The notes under the pieces were generated by a model. That model made no database searches. It was given only the letters and a program-made list of their open reading frames with translations, and had not been told where the DNA came from. From NCBI RefSeq assembly GCF_001638985.1, contig NW_017265146.1, forward strand, positions 310,001-374,000: 64,000 nt of DNA, given 5' to 3'. The DNA is from Phycomyces blakesleeanus NRRL 1555(-) (taxonomy: Eukaryota > Mucoromycota > Mucoromycetes > Mucorales > Phycomycetaceae). The position numbers and the translations under genes were made by a program. Below, in pieces: positions 1 to 10,937 of the stretch (the first letter of the stretch is position 1; the number at the start of each line of letters is the position of its first letter).

Positions 1-1457
1 AAATTCCTTATCCATTTTACCGTACACCTTTTCCGGAAATTGCTCGTACGTTTTGAGGGGAAATTTTGTATAGTCTTAGAATAATTGTTTTGTTCGTAAG
101 TCTCATTCAAAAAAAATTGACATTCGAATCGGCTCGAAGGGAACTGCAAATCCTACATACTAATAAAATAAAAGGTGCTCTTCACGACCCCAGACCTTAC
201 CACTTGACGTTCCACCAGACTCATCCCCCAAAACGTACATAAATATTCATGATATATATAGTAATTATGTAACATAAAATTTCCAAAATGATAAAAAATC
301 TTATACGTGTTGAAGATGCATCTTCACCTTCGACAGGAAGTAAAATGGGAAATAACGTCCCATATACAGCATACTAAACAGCCATATTTACATAGCTACT
401 TTTCATAAAAACAATAGTTATGTTAATGTGCTACTTTATTTTTTTTTCTTCTATTTCCTTGCCTTTTACCAATACAAATATATATATATAATGAGCTATA
501 GAAGTGTTTGGGTTCCTTCAATTGTACAAGTTGGTAATGGTATGAGCCCACCAATTGAAGTTGTTGTCATTTGGATATCGATCATTAACCCAAATTTCTG
601 TTAACTACAGGGAATCCTAAGAAGAAGAAAGGTACTGTATATCCATATTAAGATGTCAACTTTTTGAAAGTGCATATTGGACTTGGATGTGAATGAATAA
701 TTGTTGCAAAATGATAAATGGTCTTTTAAATGAATCTGTTTGCTCTTCTGAGTTATTTGTCGATTAGAAAATCTAAGGGCAAGCATTAGACAATGCTTGT
801 AAAAATTCTTCGACTCCTCATTCTCCAAGAACAGTGTCAATAAGGTGGTTGTAGTTCATTGTTGTTTTGTTTTAATAAAAATATTGCAAAATAAAGAACA
901 CGAGAAATAATACAAAAAATGCACACATATTATAATGGCATTTTAGAGATCAAGTACTCCAAAAATATCTTGAGTAACATATGGCTCCAAAATTGTTTTG
1001 TGTAAGGTCTGGGTGATGGGTCTGGTGGAACGTCCAGTTGTAAGGTCTGGTTGCGTGAAGAGCACCTAAAGTGTTTCTACTTGATATTGAAACAAATTAG
1101 GAAATGTCTTAGACGAATCAAAATGTAATTTTAGTCAATATGCTTACCTTTTGTGGACAAAACGAGAATGAAATTTATGGTGTTTTCCAGCATATGGGTC
1201 ATTTTTTTATCATACTCATCTGAGGCCAGCGAATGTTTAGAAGCAAATTCCGTTTTTGGAACAAAATGAGAGTGAAGACAAGAAAATTACTACATAAAGT
1301 AATTTAGTAGCTACATTTGTAATTATTCATTATTTTTCCATTCTTGAATAATTTGTTCCGTTTGCTGGAGAACACCATTATTTTGTTGTTTCAACAAAAG
1401 TCATGTCAGCTTTTATTACTTCTTTAGGACCTTGAGCTTTGTATCTATTTACCTGGA
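1..1457. other. intergenic region upstream of MTC6
   Basis: No gene could be supported here. The stretch is AT-rich and is mostly occupied by an inverted-repeat element (173-1067, listed separately). The remaining 390 bases before the MTC6 start codon hold only A/T runs; I saw no tRNA, no conserved reading frame and no clear TATA box. Confidence 0.6.
173..1067. mobile_element. non-autonomous TIR element (MITE), about 895 bp
   Basis: Bases 173-230 and the reverse complement of 1010-1067 match over about 58 positions with roughly seven differences; both start AGGTGCTCTTCACG and share the core GACGTTCCACCAGAC. The interior has no transposase; the longest minus-strand frame (601-840) is about 79 codons and unlike any family I know. 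An AAA triplet lies on both sides, so a 3-bp target duplication is possible but unproven in this A-rich setting. Superfamily cannot be assigned. Confidence 0.72.
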
Positions 1458-3281
1458 ATGAAGCTCCTTGGTATATTTTTCTCACTGATCTGTCTTCTGA
1501 CCTGGTCATGCAGTGCAACCTTTGATGACTCGATCGACGATGTTCAACAATTGAACAATGTACTCGACATAAAAGATTCATTAAGAGTACAAAGAGACAT
1601 TAGCTGTAATGTCACTATTAATCACTACTTATGGCCGGCCATCAACCTTACTTCTTCTTATTTCGGAACCAACTTTTCCAAAATGCAGCTTGATAGTATC
1701 GACGCCCTACTTGAACTTGGCTATATGCGACTTGAATTCGATATATATTGGGACTCGACCTATGAGATATGGGAACTTTGTCCAGTCGAGGTTTCGGACA
1801 AGAATTCTACCGAAGACCAGACGATAAATCAATTTACATGTACAATTCACAGCCTAGAAATTTTTTTGGGGTCTATAAACAGATATCTTGTATCAACACA
1901 AGTTCCCAAGGCACCACTCAAAACCAATTTGGTGATGCTGATATTGCATATTCATGGCACCGATAACCAGTCTCATCCACTCACCTTGCTGTCAGAAATT
2001 ATTTCCAAAACCATCATATCTTCAACTGCGTACACCTCCCGTATATACACACCGAATGATTTTATCTATGATCAAAAAAACAAGCCTAGTAACTCTACAT
2101 GGTGGCCACAATGGATTCAGTTAGTTGAACGCCATTTCCAGCTCTTGGTTGGCTTTGGCGAGATACAAGCTGAAGTTAATAGCAGCAATAAGACTATGAG
2201 CAACGAGGGAATACTATTTGGGGCCGGTACTTTTGGCGTTCCCACATATTTTGAGAATAGCACATTTGTCCAGGATACGTGCTACAAAGCACTGGAAAAT
2301 CCTTTGAGCGAACCACCTTCATGGTCTTTAGTTGACAAGAAAAACCAGTCATTGAACTCAGCAGAAATTTCCCAGGTTGTAAGTATACATCCCATAAATT
2401 TCATTTTACCATCTCATACTATTTCTAGATACACTGTGGCCAATCCCCAATGTTGGATATCAGTGTGTCAAGTACAGAATATAGAGATCTTTTACAAAAA
2501 ACTATTGAAAATACACTCTGGTCTTGGGACGAAGGACAGCCTCCTAAAGATAACAAGGTGGCATGTGCTGCCATACAACAATCAAACGGGCGGTGGCGTG
2601 TGGAAGACTGCTCAGAGCAGCTCAATGTAGCTTGCCGCCACAGAAATGAACCTGGAAAAGTAAAAATAAATAAATTGACAGCACTAAAGAAAAAATTATT
2701 AATTTTTTTTACAATTACACAGTGGGTAGTGGCTAATACAACAGCTTCATATGATCAAGCTTTTTTAGTTTGTCCAGATAACTATCTGTTTGATACTCCT
2801 CGCACGGCGTGGCAAAATCAACAACTATTTTATACCATTCAAAGAGACTATATTGATCCTTCTACAGAGGAGAAATCTCAAGACAGAGCGGTGTGGATCA
2901 ATCTAAATTCAGCCATAAGTGCACAATGTTGGGTAGTTGGTCAATCAGATTTATGCTGGTGGCTAAATAAGGCAAGTAAAAGCAAAAGAAATAAAAAGAA
3001 AATAGGACGTTACGCATGTAAAATATAGCTTTTTTTGTGTCACTTAATACTCTATCTATCGTAATCTCGTCTAAAAAAATGAGGTCTGATAGGATACAGA
3101 AGAGTTTATTGGGCTGATTAAAACGTCGGCTGTTTCTGGTGTTATAGTATTGATCCTGTTTGGCTTCTTTACATGGGTAAAATGTGCAAGATTATGGAGA
3201 CTGCGAAGATCAAATCAACGAAAAAGAATTGCGCAGCATATGCTTGCAAGAAGAGACTATGTAACAGTCCCGGTAAGATAG
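1458..3281 (+). CDS. MTC6: MTC6-like type I membrane protein (maintenance of telomere capping protein 6)
   Basis: Four exons: 1458-2378, 2429-2659, 2723-2971, 3093-3281, giving 529 aa, close to yeast Mtc6 (about 526). The N-terminus is a signal peptide (MKLLGIFFSLICLLTW, then small residues). The N-terminal lumenal part has the family pattern of a TIM-barrel-like region (LELGYMRLEFDIYWD, then ELCPVE). It is followed by a Cys/Trp-rich lectin-like part (WSWDEGQPP, NVACRHRN, CPDNYLFDTPR, AQCWVVGQSDLCWW). Exon 4 encodes one membrane span near residues 480-498 (VSGVIVLILFGFFTW) and a short basic cytosolic tail. Several N-glycosylation sequons fit a lumenal protein. The third intron is GC-AG (AAG/GCAAGT): only this donor keeps exon 3 in phase with the membrane-span exon. 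The stop at 3279-3281 assumes no further splicing. Yeast MTC6 came from a telomere-capping genetic screen; its molecular role is unknown. Confidence 0.85.
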
Positions 3282-3679
3282 ATAGACGTAAAAATAAATT
3301 ATTGATAATAATGGTATTTAATCGCTTTTATGTAAACGTATATATGACTGCTAGGCTTGAAAGAGACGAAATAGAAAAATAGTATTAAATGTTGGTAAAT
3401 AATATGTAGTATAACCTCTTAGTTAGAGGTCCTCTTTAGAAATAGATAAAGTTCTCGTGTCGACCTCGAGTTCTGTTTTTTTTGGGTGATTTTTTCGGGA
3501 AAGAAATGGCAGAAAACCAAATAAACAGTTAAAAAAGGAAGGCTGCGGTGGAGGTTTGTGATGAGCTCGCTGCTTTGGTGCACTATTATTATGAAGCGAT
3601 TAGTTAAAAGGTAACAGGGCAAGCATACAATGAGACATTTACTATCTGCCTATGATTGGCATGGATGTGTTTAGGCTAT
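3282..3679. other. convergent intergenic spacer MTC6 / hexokinase
   Basis: This gap lies between the 3' ends of MTC6 (+) and hexokinase (-). It should hold both 3' UTRs. I saw no conserved reading frame, RNA gene or repeat in it. Confidence 0.6.
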
Positions 3680-5257
3680 TTACCTTGGTTGATATAACAT
3701 CGCAATCAATGCACCTCCGATGCTTCCGCCTTCTGTGGCCAGCGATATTTGTAGTCTACTACTAATAGTTGGGCCAAACCAATCAATTAAACTTTGTTGG
3801 ATACGTTCTGGCATTTGAGGGTAAAGTTCATAAACTGAGCCATTAACACCGATTACAATGGGGTCTGTTTCAGACAAGTTAATTTTCTGCTGTTCGAGTA
3901 AAGAGACCATGGCACCACCAGCAAGACGGGCAGCACGATCCGAGATAAGATGTGCGACCTGTATTAATAGCGATAAATCTGTAGCTGATAATTGGTACTC
4001 ATTCTCGAATGTCAGTAAAGTCTCTACGGCGACTTTTTGATCTTCCCATCGAGTAACAGCGTTACTATTATAGACATTTTTTTAAAGCATATAAGTATAC
4101 ATAATAATAATAATAAAATTTAATTTGAATAATAGGCTTACCTCTCAAGAATACTAACAGAGGCAGAAGAAAAATCCCAAGGGTTTTTAAACTGATTCGG
4201 GATATTTCCTTTGAACAGATCTCCGGAAGCAATCAATTCCAAAGAAGCAAGTCGGGTAAGTTCGCCTAGGTAAGCTCCAGACATCATTTTCTCATAGAGC
4301 TGAAATTTTGGCTGCGAGTGAGTTGCATCCAAGGCAAGATCAAAGCGGTTTAAAGGGAGATAGGACTCATTTCCGAAGATGTCAATCTCTGTATTTATCA
4401 ACATCTCTACATCTGGTCCCATATTATGATTCTTCAACTTTTGAATACGGGAAACTTTCTCTGGATAAGCTGCATTAACCCCAGTTCCATAAATAAACCC
4501 AATTCTGGCTTGCGGGTGGGTATATGCATGTGCAACCAAAGTTCCCACTGTGTCATTTAAAATTGCAGTGACGGTCACATTGATAGCCTGTCGTTATCAA
4601 ACATAGTCAGCCAACTATTATTGAATATGTGGTGTATGCTTACTTTGCGCTTAAAAGCTTCTTGGAATAGGATATTCAAGTCTTTCCCTTCGATACCTTT
4701 GATATCAAACCCTTTTCCCATACGAAGGATTGTACCAGTTGATATACCAGTCTGGCTAAATATGAAATAAAGTTCAGGTCGCTTAATAGTGTGTACACTG
4801 GTTACAATAGCAAATAATTCAAAGACAGCACACAAGCTTACTCTATAGGAAAGCTCCAACAGACACCCATTGAAAGAGGTGTATGTGTATTGATTTTGGA
4901 CAGTAATTCATCGACAGCTTCCACAATCCAATCGAAAAAGGCATCTGATGTTCCGGTACGGAGTGGGTCGGCCACGGCAATTGCCCGACGTACTTCAGTT
5001 ACTTTAACTTCGCCTTCGCCAAGTAAGTTGACTGCTGAGACTCGGAGGGTGCTTCCTCCAAGGTCTAATGCTAGAAAAGTGCCTTTCTCTTTGCCATTTG
5101 GCATACGAGTAACGTACGAAGGGATCATGGTGGCGATTTCTGCAGAGGATGTAGTAAGGCCCGTATTGTACTCTTGTTGGAAGCCTTTGACGAGAGCCTC
5201 AAATTTAGTAGGCGATAATTCGAACGCTTCGCGAATAGCAGTAAGTGGATCAATCAT
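3680..5257 (-). CDS. HXK: hexokinase
   Basis: Phosphorylates glucose and other hexoses at C6 with ATP in the cytosol, the entry step of glycolysis. Four exons on the minus strand: 5257-4842, 4755-4644, 4587-4142, 4064-3680; 452 aa. Seen in the protein: the phosphate-1 motif FLALDLGGSTLRV (residues 61-73; the usual LGGT is LGGS here), the hexokinase signature around GVCWSFPI followed by QTG, the catalytic-Asp segment ILNDTVGTL, FIYGTGVNAAY, NTEIDIFGN, and the C-terminal adenosine-site part GVNGSVYELYP with EGGSIGGALIA. I chose the ATG at 5257 because the protein then starts like other hexokinases and is preceded by a pyrimidine-rich leader. An ATG at 5431 is in frame with no stop between, so a 58-residue N-terminal extension is possible. 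Exon 2 joins exon 1 with a split codon that reads Asp where Glu is usual. Confidence 0.95.
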
Positions 5258-5887
5258 TGAGAGAAAAAAAGAATAAGGGGAAAGAAGCGATAATAATATC
5301 ACTTCGTTCTGGATATTTAACGGTGTGGCGAGACTAGATATGGCCAAGCGTATGGAAGAAAGGGTAATGTTAAGCAGGGTCGCTGATTTGTCAGACCAGA
5401 ACACTGGGTGTGCAACATAAGACCCACTCATTTTCTCCCTGAGACCCTGAAGAGAGCGTTCTCAACCAATCGTAATACGATGGGCTCATCAGAACTATGA
5501 TGACCGAGCGGGGTCCTTTTTATTTATAACCTTGTGTATGAGAAATTACGATAATCGAAATACACCATGTGCATCTTGTAAACATACTATAATTAAAAGG
5601 TGATTATGTAACTGGGCAATTTAGATGAAAGGGACTATGAATCCGGTTATAGTGGTGGAGATGCCCGGCTTGTTCCATTTTTTGCGTGCCTCAATCATCT
5701 TACCATAGATAAAGGGAAATGTGCGAGACAGTTAGATTGTTACTCTAGCACCTTTAGTGTTTTATTATGCTATAACTATCTTCCAATATCAAGCTACAAC
5801 TTTTTATAATCTCTTGCTGAATGTGCTCTATTGGTTTAAAGTACTTGACAGTCTAGGAATATATATATATAAATGTATAGATAAGTA
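5258..5887. other. hexokinase 5' region and spacer to MITE
   Basis: Minus-strand reading shows a TATA-like stretch (TTATAAATA, plus 5519-5530) about 270 bases before the hexokinase start and a C/T-rich leader just before the ATG, which suits a fungal promoter. No other gene is visible before the MITE at 5888. Confidence 0.45.
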
Positions 5888-6647
5888 CAGTCAGTTCAGT
5901 GATTTTTGTTGGACTCAACATTCATTTTATCGGGCTAGAAATCTATTTTGTCGGGTATCAAAAATCAATTCTTTTTGTCGCAAAAAAATCATTTGTCGCA
6001 CCTGAAAAAAATACTTAAAAACAACTTTATATCTAAATGTAGACATAAAGGTTTTGTTTTTTTAAAGAAACTGCTAAAGTATTAATTTTCCAGAAAACAG
6101 TATCCAGTAGTTTCTTTAAAAATTAAATCTTTAAATAAAAAAAAACAAGTTTCCTAGACAATATTTTCCTATTATCTTTGTAAACTAATGTCATTTTAGG
6201 ATAATAATGTAGAAAAGGTGATACAGAGTCTAATTATTGATAGTGAAGTTTAACCATTACATCAATGTGGAAACTGAAATAGAATAGTGCTTGGTGCTTA
6301 AATGAATTATAATGTTTAGCTTTTTAGACAAGTACTCCTGCCGATTTTCGGGTTCCATTCATATTCTTCTTTCTGAGATGGTACTTAATATTGTGTGCGT
6401 GATACTGCCGTTAGAAGGAGTGATTACAGCTGCTAGGGATCTTTTTTTTCTGGAAAATCCTTTACTTTATATCTAAATGTAGATATAAAGATTTTTTTAA
6501 AAAGAAACTGTTAAAGTTGTTTTAAGTATTTTTCAGGTGCGACAAATGAACTTGGTCCGGTGCGATAATTTTTTTTTGCGACAAAAAAATCGATTTCTGA
6601 GACCCGACAGTGTATTTCAAGCCCGATAAAAATTATTGGGCTGACTG
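5888..6647. mobile_element. Tc1/mariner-type MITE, 760 bp, TA target duplication
   Basis: The two ends are long imperfect inverted repeats of about 170 bases. The left starts CAGTCAGTTCAG after TA (5886-5887); the right, reversed, starts CAGTCAGCCCAA and is followed by TA (6648-6649). Inside both arms are repeated ATCGGGCT/GTCGGGT-like units, a TTTGTCGCACCTGAAAAA block, and the paired segment ACTTTATATCTAAATGTAGA. TA duplication plus CAGTC-type ends is typical of Tc1/mariner derivatives. There is no transposase frame, so it would need one in trans. It lies directly against the 3' end of the deaminase pseudogene. Confidence 0.85.
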
Positions 6648-6649
6648 TA

Positions 6650-7629
6650 CAAAAAAAAACAAAGAGGGTGTGATTCACCAGACTGGATCACCTAGAGCTC
6701 GTGTAGCGTTAAGCATGTCCTACCTTGACGTGGAGTTCCAGGGTCTCATCCTCATAACACACAATAAGACCCTTGGGGTATATCTGAAGGGCCGATACAG
6801 TTCACATGTGGCCAACGCCTTGTTCGATACATTCTGCCAATGCAATTGCCTGATTGAAATGTATAATTTAATTCACCCGGCCAATTCAAAATATTCTAAC
6901 TTTTCCCTCTAGACTTTCAATGTCTTGCGGACACCTGTTATTATTATCAGCACCTCACGATAGTCCATAATAGCTCTAATGTGTATAATCAGATTGATTG
7001 CAATAAACTCAATGAGTACAACTTGTGCTACTCCGACAGTCAAAGCTACTCTCGGTAACTTTGCCATGTCTCCATCAAAGAATCGAGTGTTAGCAAGAAC
7101 GATGTCATAAACCAGGGTTTATACACGTGTTTAGGATGTGAAAGAAGAACCTGGTTCATTGAATATGATATGGCCATTAAGTCTAATTAATCCTATACGT
7201 CTGATAACTGCTTCATACCGGCTACATTCTCTGTCTAAGTCAGGAGCATATCCACTAAGTGTATACACATGATGAGGTTGGATGTTGCCATGCATAAACA
7301 GGTTTTTTCACATAAAGGAGCGATAAAATTTGGGGTGACTAGATGAAAGTCCCACATACTCATCCGTGTTAAATGTCACAACATGTTCAAAGCTCAACTC
7401 GCCGTCTTGATAAAATATGGCTAATATTTTGTACCCACTGATTAGAGAAGACCCTGTAAGAAACCTCAAAGCAAACGGGTGTCTGGAAGTAGGCTTAAAT
7501 TGGATGATGCAATTATTTATATATGTTGCTTAGCTAAGAGTAAGGCAAATATAAATATATTGCTTTCAGTAATACTTAACCAGTGTAGTCTACTACTGCC
7601 TTTGTGTCTTCTTGGATATCAAGTCTCAT
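6650..7629 (-). pseudogene. decayed glucosamine-6-phosphate deaminase (NagB family)
   Basis: Minus-strand segments line up in order with GlcN6P deaminase, the enzyme turning glucosamine-6-P into fructose-6-P and ammonia. They are a start MRLDIQEDTKAVVDY at 7629, then HVVTFNTDEYVGL, then APDLDREC, GHIIFNEPGSS, ANTRFFDGDMAKLP, VALTVGV, REVLIIITGV, IEQGVGHM and ETLELHVK near 6715. The frame is destroyed: stops follow the SFM before KNLFMHGN, after GSSFTS, and replace the Trp normally after GHM. The catalytic loop GxDGH is degraded to RLNGH. Intron remnants (a GT..AG gap in VTVGVG/AIMDYRE, and one after the first 17 codons) show it was a genomic copy, not a processed one. A MITE inserted at its 3' edge. 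No intact copy occurs in this window. Confidence 0.87.
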
Positions 7630-8384
7630 TAGAAAACAGAATATGATGAGATAAGAAGGGTATCGAATTTATGAAAAGTACTTTGGATCCATTTAATTAA
7701 ATGTAACAAAAGACCGATTGGCTATTTTCGATATTATTCTTCCAAGATACAAGTATTTCCTTGCCATTGCCGGCTTAAATATACTAGTACATGATACTAT
7801 TTATTTAAACAGGTCAGGTTAATAAAGTCTGTTGCAGGAAAATAATAAAAATAATACTTCAATGCGCCTACATTCGGTACTGCAAAATCAGAACCAATCC
7901 GAGATCCTGGATTATTCTAATCTTCTAGGCGACTGTCTGCAGAAGGCTTCTCTTCAATTGAATAAGGAAAGAAAGGGGGAGGAGGGGGAGTAATCGCGCA
8001 GGAATACTGACTGCAAGTATACTTCTGAGAATTTCTATCTTCTTATTGGTCAATGGATATTCAAACTTCTTTGACAACACTTGTTACTCATACAATAGAC
8101 CCGTATCTTATTGACCACAAAAATCAATTGGGAGCGAGTTGTTTTTATGAATACCTTTAGATCAAAAACTGAGTTAACAAGGTAATCGTTTCAACAATTC
8201 AATAAGCCTGGAATTTCCATTTTATCCAAGATCCCTTGCCAGCCTCCAACCCCCTTATTTGTACGCTTACTCTATTCATCCCTTTCATTTCTCTTTTCTC
8301 TCTTTCCTTACAACTTACTCACTTACTCACCTATTCACTCGCATCTTGTTGTTCTATTCCAAAGGCTCATCGAGCCACTTTGTC
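7630..8384. other. spacer between deaminase relic and flippase gene
   Basis: Holds the former promoter of the decayed deaminase and the promoter/5' UTR of the flippase gene. The last 150 bases are C/T-rich (runs such as CTTTCCTTACAACTTACTC), as in fungal 5' leaders. No gene or repeat recognised. Confidence 0.5.
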
Positions 8385-10905
8385 ATGCCCAGTCGGAAAA
8401 ACAAAGACTCAGCTCATGGCCATCCTCAGCATGGTAGATCATTGTGCTGTTTGCCATAGACGCGTGTTTCTTATATGCACGATAGTTATACATTATCTTT
8501 CTAAAGTTAGTTGTTTTTCTGTATTAGAAGCCACAGAATCGTCTCGGTTCCTTATTCCATTAACGCCACCAGTAATGTCGGCATATTCATTATCTACAAT
8601 GAATTCGAAATTGCCAAACAATGATTCAACCGAAATGCTCGATCCTTCTCAGGCTGCTAAAGATCCGTTATCTAGATATCAATCCTCATTTATTCATTCA
8701 AATCCTACGCAACCATTAAAAGGAATGGGTTTCGACTGGAAGTTCTGGAAATCAAAGTTGCCGCTTGATACCCCGCGCCTGATCTATCTACACCAACCAG
8801 AACTCAATCATACCCGATTTGTCGACAATAAAGTCTCGACAGCCAAGTATAGTCTCTTGACATTCTTACCAAAGTTCTTTGCTGTTGAGTTCAGCAAGTC
8901 TGCAAATATGTTTTTTCTTTTTATCTCCGGAATCCAAGTAAATAGTACACTCAATAGAACTCTTGTATTTTATCCTATTAGAATAATGCTCACTACGTTT
9001 AAAAAGCAAATTCCAGATATATCGCCCACATCACGCTACACTACTCTTGTTCCACTCGTAATTGTGCTACTTATTACAGCTATAAAAGAACTTATTGAAG
9101 ACTATGTAAGAAATCAAGTAAAACAAGACAATGATCTATGACTAAAAAAAATGCTTGTTTATATATATATAAAGGGGGTTCATCGTTCGGATGATCAACT
9201 TAATGCAAGGGCGTGTAAATTACTAGAAGGACAGCAATTTGTAGAAAAGAATTGGAAAGATGTTAAAGTTGGTGACATTTGTAGAATAGAGAGTTCCGAG
9301 TTCTTCCCTGCAGATTTGGTATTGCTTAGTAGCTCAGAACCTGAAGGACTGTGTTATATCGAGACAAGTAATTTGGACGGGTAAAATACTTTATTTTTTA
9401 TTAATTTATTTTAAAAGTCTTATACTAACACTCCAGTTAAACCTAGTGAAGTCAATTTCAAGATTAAACAAGCACTTCCTGAAACAGCATGGTGTATCTC
9501 TCCTGCAGAAGTTTCCCGACTCCAGGGCATGGTTCAATCAGAGCAACCCAATGATAGACTTTATAACTATGATGGAACTCTATATCTAAGTCCCTTAACT
9601 GGGTTGGGGCAGCCAAAGCAGTACCCTCTTGATCCTAGCAAGCTCTTGTTGCGTGGTGCACAGTTGCGTAACACTAGCTGGATTTATGGTCTAGTCATTT
9701 TCACTGGCCACGAAACAAAACTAATGCTGAACTCAAGGTAATATAATACATAATACTGTTTCAAAAAAAACCTGAAATGACTCAACAGCAAGATTTCCTG
9801 CTTAGCAAGAAACCAACAAAGGCCTCAAACGTAACTCACATCACCAACCGAAATATCCTCTATCTCTTTGTTTTATTGGTACTCATGAGTATATTCTGCT
9901 CAGTAGGGAATTTAGCTATTACGGTAATAAATACGAGGATTATTAAGTTTTTGACGCTCTAATATAAGAAGGAAAACTTTATATATGTAGATGCGAGATG
10001 GATTCCGACTGAGCTACTTATTACAGGCCACAACTGAAAGAGCGCGCGAATTTGGATTCAATATATTGACTTTCATGATTCTTTTCAACAGTTTTATTCC
10101 CATCAGGTAAAGATAATATTTGTATATCTTATTTCTGATTTTATTTTATATTGTACTTTATTTATGTTTTTTTCTCTCTCTTTAGTTTGATGGTAACAAT
10201 GGAAATAGTCAAATTCGTACAATCCACCATGATTGATAATGACCTCGATATCTATCACGCGAAAACCAATACACCAGCGGTGGCACGTAGCAGTAGTTTG
10301 ATAGAAGAGCTTGGTCAGATTGAATATATTTTTTCTGACAAGACTGGCACACTAACATGCAATGAAATGGAATTTCGCGAGTGCTCTATTGCTGGCGTAT
10401 CATACACCTCTCATGCAGATCCTGATCGTCAGCCACATACAGAGTACAATAGTTCTGAGAAATATGCCTTTGATCGATTAGAATATCACAGAACACATTC
10501 AGCTCATGCCTCGATCATCGATTCGTTTCTAACCTCCTTAATGACGTGTCACACCGTCATACCTGAGCGAAAAGACGGATCAGACAAAGTAATATATCAA
10601 GCATCTTCACCCGATGAAGGCGCATTGGTACAAGGAGCCAGTACAGTATTTGGATATACATTTTATGCTCGTAGACCACACACAATCCACTGTGAAATTA
10701 AAGGTGTCGACAAGAAATTCGACATATTGAATGTGTGCGAATTCAACTCTACGCGAAAGCGCATGTCTGTTATTCTCAAAGATCCTGACGGTAAAATCAT
10801 CCTGTATTGCAAAGGCGCTGATTCTGTTATATTGGAACGGCTGGCACAAAATACGCCTTTTGTGGAATCAACTTTGGCTCATCTAGATGTAAATAGAAAT
10901 TAGAT

Positions 10906-10937
<32 letters not shown>

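Noticed and set aside
6610..6912. Plus-strand 100-codon frame across the MITE end
   Set aside because: It is the antisense shadow of the deaminase relic joined to the transposon arm; the minus strand carries the family motifs.
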